Assembly: GCF_047238105.1 (NCBI RefSeq)
Contig: NZ_JBDFMD010000001.1
Coordinates: 1,550,001 to 1,614,000, forward strand
From: Paenibacillus_D sp047238105
GTDB taxonomy: Bacteria > Bacillota > Bacilli > Paenibacillales > Paenibacillaceae
Length of the DNA: 64,000 nucleotides
Reading direction: 5' to 3'
Shown: positions 59,478 through 64,000 of the stretch, in pieces
How positions within the stretch are numbered: position 1 is the first letter of the stretch
Layout: every line of letters starts with the position of its first letter
Notes under the pieces: model-generated
Told to the model about the DNA's origin: nothing
The model's database searches: none
Seen by the model: the letters and a program-made list of their open reading frames with translations, nothing else
Program-made: the position numbers and the translations under genes

Positions 59478-60353
59478 TTAGCCTTTGATGGCCCCGAGCA
59501 TCAGCCCGTCGACGAAATATTTCTGCAGCTTCGGATAGACCAGCAGGATCGGCACCGTGGCAAAAATAACGCTGGCCGCCTTGAGCGATTCGGGGACGAT
59601 ATGGGTGCCGAAGCCGCCCTCCCCTTGCTGTTGATTGTCCAGCTGCTGGCTCTCAGTAATAATCTGGTACAGCTTCAGCTGCATCGGATACAGATTTTTG
59701 TCGGTAATATAGAAGAGCGCGTCCTGGAACCCGTTCCACCGGTCGACCGCATAGAACAAGCTTAAGGTCGCAATCGCCGGCATCGACAGCGGCAGCACGA
59801 TCCGCACCAGAATGCCCAGCTCGCTGCAGCCGTCGATGGCCGCAGACTCCTCCAGGCTGTCTGGCAGCGAGGAGAAGAACGTTTTGAGGATGATCATATA
59901 GAACACGCTCATCGCCCCCGGCAGGATCAGACTGCCCATCGTATTCATGAGCTGGAGGTTCTTGACCAGGATATAGTCCGGGATCAGCCCGCCGCTGAAG
60001 TACATCGTCACGACCATGATGGCGAGGAAAAAATGGCGTCCCCTAAGCCGCTTTTTGGTCATCGGATAAGCCGCACAGATCGTCACGACCATGCAAGTGA
60101 GCGTAAAAAACGCAGTCAGAACAACTGTGTACCCGAGAGCGTATACCATTTCCGCATCCTTAAGAATGGCTTTGTACGTATCCAGCGTGAATTCGACAGG
60201 CCACAGCCCGACCTTCTGAGAAATAATCGCATTGTTGGAGCTTAAAGAAAGCGCGATCATATAAAGAAACGGAACCAGGCAGGTCAGCGCTACGATGGTA
60301 ATGAATACGATAATGGCGAGATCCGCCAGCCCGGTTTTTCGATTGGTTAACAT
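59478..60353 (-). CDS. Carbohydrate ABC transporter permease, YtcP-type
   Basis: The 291-residue product has about six membrane helices, the EAA loop DSLEESAAIDGCSELGILVR and the ending FVDGLMLGAIKG. AGGAGG lies six bases before the ATG. It starts 10 bp after the LplB-type gene and ends 35 bp before the binding-protein gene, all in one operon. Confidence 0.88.
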   Translation of the reverse strand: MLTNRKTGLADLAIIVFITIVALTCLVPFLYMIALSLSSNNAIISQKVGLWPVEFTLDTYKAILKDAEMVYALGYTVVLTAFFTLTCMVVTICAAYPMTKKRLRGRHFFLAIMVVTMYFSGGLIPDYILVKNLQLMNTMGSLILPGAMSVFYMIILKTFFSSLPDSLEESAAIDGCSELGILVRIVLPLSMPAIATLSLFYAVDRWNGFQDALFYITDKNLYPMQLKLYQIITESQQLDNQQQGEGGFGTHIVPESLKAASVIFATVPILLVYPKLQKYFVDGLMLGAIKG

Positions 60354-60363
60354 GGTTCGCCTC

Positions 60364-61308
60364 CTACCATATGCCCTGCTCGCCGACTTTTTTGGTAATG
60401 TAATTGGCCGTCAGCAGGAAGATCAGCCCCACCACCGACTGGAACAGCCCGACAGCCGTCGCCTGCGAGAAATCTCCAGCTCCGATACCGATTCGGTATA
60501 CATAGGTACTGATGACATCGGAGTATTCGCTGACCAGCGAGTTGCCCAGTACATACGGCCGGTCGAACCCGATCGACACCATCCGTCCGATCTGCAGGAT
60601 CAACAGGATAATAATGGTCGGCTTGATGCCGGGCAGCGTAATATGCCAGATCTTGCGGATCCGGGTACAGCCGTCGATCGCCGCCGCCTCATACAGCTCC
60701 TTGTTGATGCCAACCAGCGCAGCGAGATAGATGATCGTGCCCCAACCGACATTTTGCCAGACGCCGACAAGGACGTACAGGACGATCCAGTTGTTCTTGC
60801 GGGAGAGAAATTCGATCTCGGTCAAGCCCAGGCTCGTCACCAGACTATTGGCGATCCCGCTCGTGGAGAAGATCAGATACACCATGCCGCCGATGATCAC
60901 CCACGAGAGAAAATGCGGCAGGTACAGGACCGATTGGGCAATCTTCTTGAAGCGGGTATGCCACAGCTCGTTCAACAGAATCGCCAGGATGATCGGTGCC
61001 GGGAAGCCGACGACCAAGTCAAGGGTATTGAGCACCAGCGTGTTCTTCAAGGCCCGATAGAAGCTCTTCTGCTCGAAGATAAACTTAAACACGTCTAGCC
61101 CTACCCATTCGCTGCCGCTGATGCCCTGGAAAATATTATAATCCTGAAAAGCCATCAGCACGCCATAGATCGGACCATATCGGAAGACGGCGATATAGGT
61201 GAGCGGCAGGAGCAGCAGGACATAGAGCATCACGTCACGTCTGAGGCTGTAGAGCAGCTTTCTCTTTCGTTTGATAGGGATGCTGGACGATTCAGTAACC
61301 GCTTTCAC
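60364..61308 (-). CDS. Carbohydrate ABC transporter permease, LplB-type
   Basis: The 314-residue product starts with a basic cytoplasmic head (SIPIKRKRKLLYSLRRDVML). It has about six membrane helices, the loop LMAFQDYNIFQGISGSEWVG and the EAA loop AALVGINKELYEAAAIDGCT. The GTG start at 61308 follows AAGGAGG by six bases. It is the first gene of the fourth sugar operon and is divergent from the GH43 gene. Confidence 0.88.
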   Translation of the reverse strand: MKAVTESSSIPIKRKRKLLYSLRRDVMLYVLLLLPLTYIAVFRYGPIYGVLMAFQDYNIFQGISGSEWVGLDVFKFIFEQKSFYRALKNTLVLNTLDLVVGFPAPIILAILLNELWHTRFKKIAQSVLYLPHFLSWVIIGGMVYLIFSTSGIANSLVTSLGLTEIEFLSRKNNWIVLYVLVGVWQNVGWGTIIYLAALVGINKELYEAAAIDGCTRIRKIWHITLPGIKPTIIILLILQIGRMVSIGFDRPYVLGNSLVSEYSDVISTYVYRIGIGAGDFSQATAVGLFQSVVGLIFLLTANYITKKVGEQGIW

Positions 61309-61683
61309 TTGTATCCTCCTTCGTTGATTAAAAGTTGAGTCTCCTCTCAGCCGGCTGGCAGCCTGCGGCGAGGTTTCTCATGTACCTAAGTGTACGCTCG
61401 CGCTTGTGCAATAAAAATGGATTATCTTAAATGGATCTTTGTACTCTCTTTAGCCCGATCCAAGATAAAACAGTTCATTTTAAACTGGATACAAAAAACA
61501 ATTTAAGATCGTACATTTTTTTACCATTTTCCGAAAGGTAGAATGAGCACCATAGCCAGAAAACCAAGTCATCAGGAAACAGAAAATGAAAGCGGTTTAA
61601 ATGGCGCATGCAAGTAAAGGGGGTGACAAAATATTCGCCTGAGCGTTGGACAAACAAGGAAATGAATCCAAGGAGGACTGCAC
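61309..61683. promoter_or_regulatory. Control region between the fourth sugar operon and the GH43 gene
   Basis: This 375-bp AT-rich gap separates divergent genes. ATGAAAGCGGTTTAAA (61586-61601) differs from the CcpA cre consensus at one key base and may mediate catabolite repression. Several short TTTAA-containing repeats lie between 61425 and 61510. No consensus promoter or hairpin was found, and no gene is supported. Confidence 0.3.
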
Positions 61684-64000
61684 ATGTTGAGGAATAAATT
61701 CAGGTACCTGCTGTTAGGGCTCGCAGTGATGCTGATGCTGCCGCAATGGAGCGGCACGGCTGCGGCTGCGGGGGTGCCTGGGGTGTCGAACTTCTATAAT
61801 ATTCTGTTCCAGAACGGCGGCGACCCTTGGGTCTACAAGCACACGGACGGCTACTATTATTATACACATACGACTGGCGGGAACGTCACGCTCTGGCGCT
61901 CCAGGACGATCACCGGTCTGGAGGGCGGCGACCGGATCGTAGCCTGGACACCGCCCAGAGGCACGATGTACAGCTCCAACATCTGGGCCCCGGAGATCCA
62001 CCATGTCCAAGGCAAATGGTACATTTATTTCGCTGCCGACAACGGGACCAATGCCAACCACCGCATGTATGTCCTGGAGAACGAGAGCGAGAATCCGCTG
62101 ACCGGCACCTGGACCTTCAAGGGGAAGATCACCGATCCGTCCGACCGCTGGGCGATCGACGGCACGGTGCTGGAGGTCGAGGATCAGCTGTACTTCCTCT
62201 GGTCGGGCTGGGAGAACACGGACGGCAGCTTTCAGAATCTGTATATTGCCGAGATGAGCAACCCGTGGACGACCAGCTCGGAGCGCGTGCTCATCTCGGA
62301 GTCCGAGTATGACTGGGAGAGCTCTCCAGCCAGGATCAATGAAGGCCCCCAGGTCAATATCCGGGGCAACACGATCAATCTGGTCTACTCCGCCAACGGC
62401 AGCTGGACCGACAGCTACTGTCTCGGCCTGATCACGGCCGGCATCGGCGATGATCTGATGGATCCTGCATCCTGGCACAAAAAGAGCGAACCGATCTTCT
62501 CTACCGCCAATGGCGTCTACGGGCCTGGCCATCACAGCTTTACCACATCGCCCGACGGCAGCGAGGACTGGCTCCTTTACCATGCTGCGCGCTGGCAGAG
62601 CTCGGGCTGGACCCGCAGCATCCGCGCCCAGACCTTCACCTGGAACGCAGACGACACGCCGAATCTGGGCGAGCCCGTCTCCTCGAACGTCCCGATCGCC
62701 TTGCCATCTGGCGAGCCGGCACGGCAGCGCTATGAGGCGGAACACGCCAGGCTGGTGAAGGATCCGGGCAGCGGAGACGGTCCCGCCGTCCGCCGGGAGG
62801 CCACTGCCTCCGGCGGCATGAAGATCACCCAGATCGACCAAGTCGGCGATTACGCGGAATTCACCGTCAACGTGCCGACCGCGGGGTTCTATACGCTGTC
62901 CGCCCGTACGGCCAACGGCTCGCCGAGCGGCGGGACGGCACACTTGATCTTGTCGGTGAACGGCGGCTCCGGCGGCAGGCTCAACGCCGTCTACTCCGGT
63001 TGGAATCACTGGGGCGTCTCCACGGCAAGAGTCCATCTGGCGCAAGGGGACAATACGGTCCGTTTCTTCAAAGGCGAGCACTATGTCGAGATCGACAGTC
63101 TGGATGTGATCGGACCGGTCGAGGGCATCGCCTTCGATGCTCCGGGGTATACGCTGGGACGCAATGATAACCGCACGCTGCCCCCGGTGCTGGAGCTGGC
63201 GGCAGATCCGGGATCCGGGAATCCTGTCCAGCCTGTTGCTGGCGGTGTTACGTACTCGGTTGCCGCCAACAACCAAGTGATCGAGGTGACCGATCCGTCT
63301 GCCGGTACGATACGGGCGATCGGCCTGGGCAGCACCCTCATCACGGCAAGCTATGGCGGCCATACGGCGACGGCAACGTTGACCGTCACGGAGGCGCCGG
63401 TATCGGTGCAATCCATCGCGATCAGCGGGCTGGAGCCAATCCTGGTTAGCGGGCAGACCAGTCAACCGCTGCAGCTCACCGCTCACTTCAGTGACTATGA
63501 AGTGCAGGATGTGACGGACGCTGCCAGCTTCGCGAGCAGCAATACCGAAGTAGCAGCTGTGACTGAAGACGGCCTCGTCCAGGCTATCCAGCGGGGCGAG
63601 ACCGTGATCACCGCAGCGTTCGAAGGCAAGGAAACGTCATTCCATCTTGCGATAGCCGCCGACCCCGGAGAGTCGGGAATCCAGGTCCCTCCTGTGAACG
63701 CTAAGACGCCTTCCGGCAGGGTGCCTGAGCTGCCCGGCGAGATTCCGGTGACAGGTCCGGATGGGGTGACCGGGATGGCCGAGGTCACCTGGATGCTGCA
63801 GGGACTGGATTTCAATTCCCTTGGCACGGTGCAGGTACACGGTCTTCTGAAGGAAGCAGGCATTGCTGCGGAAGCGACTGTAGAAGTCCTGCCGAGCTGG
63901 GGACTTGATGAGCTCGTGTCGATCATGCGCGGCAGGATCGTCAACTTCTCCTACCCGCTGGGCGAAGGACTGGGCAACTATAGTCAGGCTGCCTACGACG
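61684..64000 (+). CDS. Secreted multidomain glycoside hydrolase family 43 enzyme (3' end beyond window)
   Basis: The visible 772 codons are open to the window edge. A signal peptide (to about residue 29) precedes a five-bladed GH43 domain to about 345. Its three acidic residues are visible: Asp near 47 in NGGDPWV, Asp near 159 in WAIDGTVL and Glu near 220 in NEGPQV. A CBM6/35-like module follows (about 350-475, from YEAEHARLV), then two Big_2-like Ig domains (about 479-568 and 572-658), a Big_4-like domain (about 668-735, VPELPGEIPVTGPDGVTGMA) and the start of a further helical module. GH43 enzymes cut arabinan, xylan or galactan side chains. AGGAGG precedes the ATG. The Ig domains suggest cell-surface display. 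Substrate is not fixed by sequence. Confidence 0.88.
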   Translation, partial: MLRNKFRYLLLGLAVMLMLPQWSGTAAAAGVPGVSNFYNILFQNGGDPWVYKHTDGYYYYTHTTGGNVTLWRSRTITGLEGGDRIVAWTPPRGTMYSSNIWAPEIHHVQGKWYIYFAADNGTNANHRMYVLENESENPLTGTWTFKGKITDPSDRWAIDGTVLEVEDQLYFLWSGWENTDGSFQNLYIAEMSNPWTTSSERVLISESEYDWESSPARINEGPQVNIRGNTINLVYSANGSWTDSYCLGLITAGIGDDLMDPASWHKKSEPIFSTANGVYGPGHHSFTTSPDGSEDWLLYHAARWQSSGWTRSIRAQTFTWNADDTPNLGEPVSSNVPIALPSGEPARQRYEAEHARLVKDPGSGDGPAVRREATASGGMKITQIDQVGDYAEFTVNVPTAGFYTLSARTANGSPSGGTAHLILSVNGGSGGRLNAVYSGWNHWGVSTARVHLAQGDNTVRFFKGEHYVEIDSLDVIGPVEGIAFDAPGYTLGRNDNRTLPPVLELAADPGSGNPVQPVAGGVTYSVAANNQVIEVTDPSAGTIRAIGLGSTLITASYGGHTATATLTVTEAPVSVQSIAISGLEPILVSGQTSQPLQLTAHFSDYEVQDVTDAASFASSNTEVAAVTEDGLVQAIQRGETVITAAFEGKETSFHLAIAADPGESGIQVPPVNAKTPSGRVPELPGEIPVTGPDGVTGMAEVTWMLQGLDFNSLGTVQVHGLLKEAGIAAEATVEVLPSWGLDELVSIMRGRIVNFSYPLGEGLGNYSQAAYD

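Noticed and set aside
61714..63486. A 590-codon open frame on the minus strand inside the GH43 gene
   Set aside because: It has no ribosome binding site or recognisable domain and is antisense to a clear GH43 enzyme with signal peptide and catalytic residues. High GC keeps the antisense frame open.
1..64000. CRISPR arrays, tRNA and rRNA genes
   Set aside because: No regularly spaced repeats and no cloverleaf or rRNA-like segments were noticed on either strand.

Overview
The window looks like a chromosomal segment from a soil- or plant-associated member of the Paenibacillaceae (Firmicutes). This is inferred from strong AGGAGG-type ribosome binding sites, GTG/TTG starts, and repeated LplB/YtcP-type sugar permeases with large lipoprotein binding proteins but no ATPase. 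Large AraC/YesN-YesM regulators, a BceRSAB-type module and a guanidine-I riboswitch point the same way. No rRNA, tRNA, CRISPR, transposase or integrase gene was found.

Layout. 0-2 kb: a ferric-siderophore binding lipoprotein and a thioredoxin-reductase-like ferredoxin/ferrisiderophore reductase. 2.1-11.7 kb: a carbohydrate cassette (oxidoreductase, two permeases, binding protein, AraC regulator, secreted glycan-active protein). It is bounded by two 90-bp near-identical direct repeats, one being the 3' end of the methyltransferase gene at 11.73-12.63 kb and the other a displaced copy right after the reductase gene. 12.7-14.2 kb: a WYL regulator divergent from a PhnB-like VOC protein, sharing a palindromic control region. 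14.2-23.0 kb: a second carbohydrate operon with a rhamnosidase-like enzyme and a NodB-type deacetylase. 23.2-30.5 kb: a compositionally mixed patch with a TetR/MFS/AhpD-like/azoreductase cluster, decayed genes, a high-GC quinone oxidoreductase with its TetR regulator and operator pair, a DinB protein and a LysR regulator.

30.6-38.9 kb: a complete guanidine locus. A consensus SigA promoter and a guanidine-I riboswitch with terminator precede a binding protein, permease, two DUF1989 proteins (carboxyguanidine deiminase pair), a biotin-dependent guanidine/urea carboxylase and an ABC ATPase. Allophanate hydrolase, the last enzyme of the pathway, is absent here. 39.0-40.0 kb holds gene debris: a truncated HxlR regulator, a RibA-like gene that has lost its catalytic core in frame, and an MFS fragment. 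40.0-41.8 kb: an alpha/beta hydrolase with a Cys nucleophile and a TetR regulator.

42.0-49.1 kb: a third carbohydrate transporter with a YesM/YesN two-component system; then a cupin gene. 49.7-54.3 kb: a BceRSAB-like stress module. 54.4-61.3 kb: a fourth transporter whose YesM-type kinase is split by a frameshift in a T9 tract. 61.7 kb to the edge: a secreted multidomain GH43 enzyme that runs off the window. The inferred overall role is sensing, uptake and breakdown of plant-type glycans, together with nitrogen scavenging from guanidine and several small detoxification and stress units.
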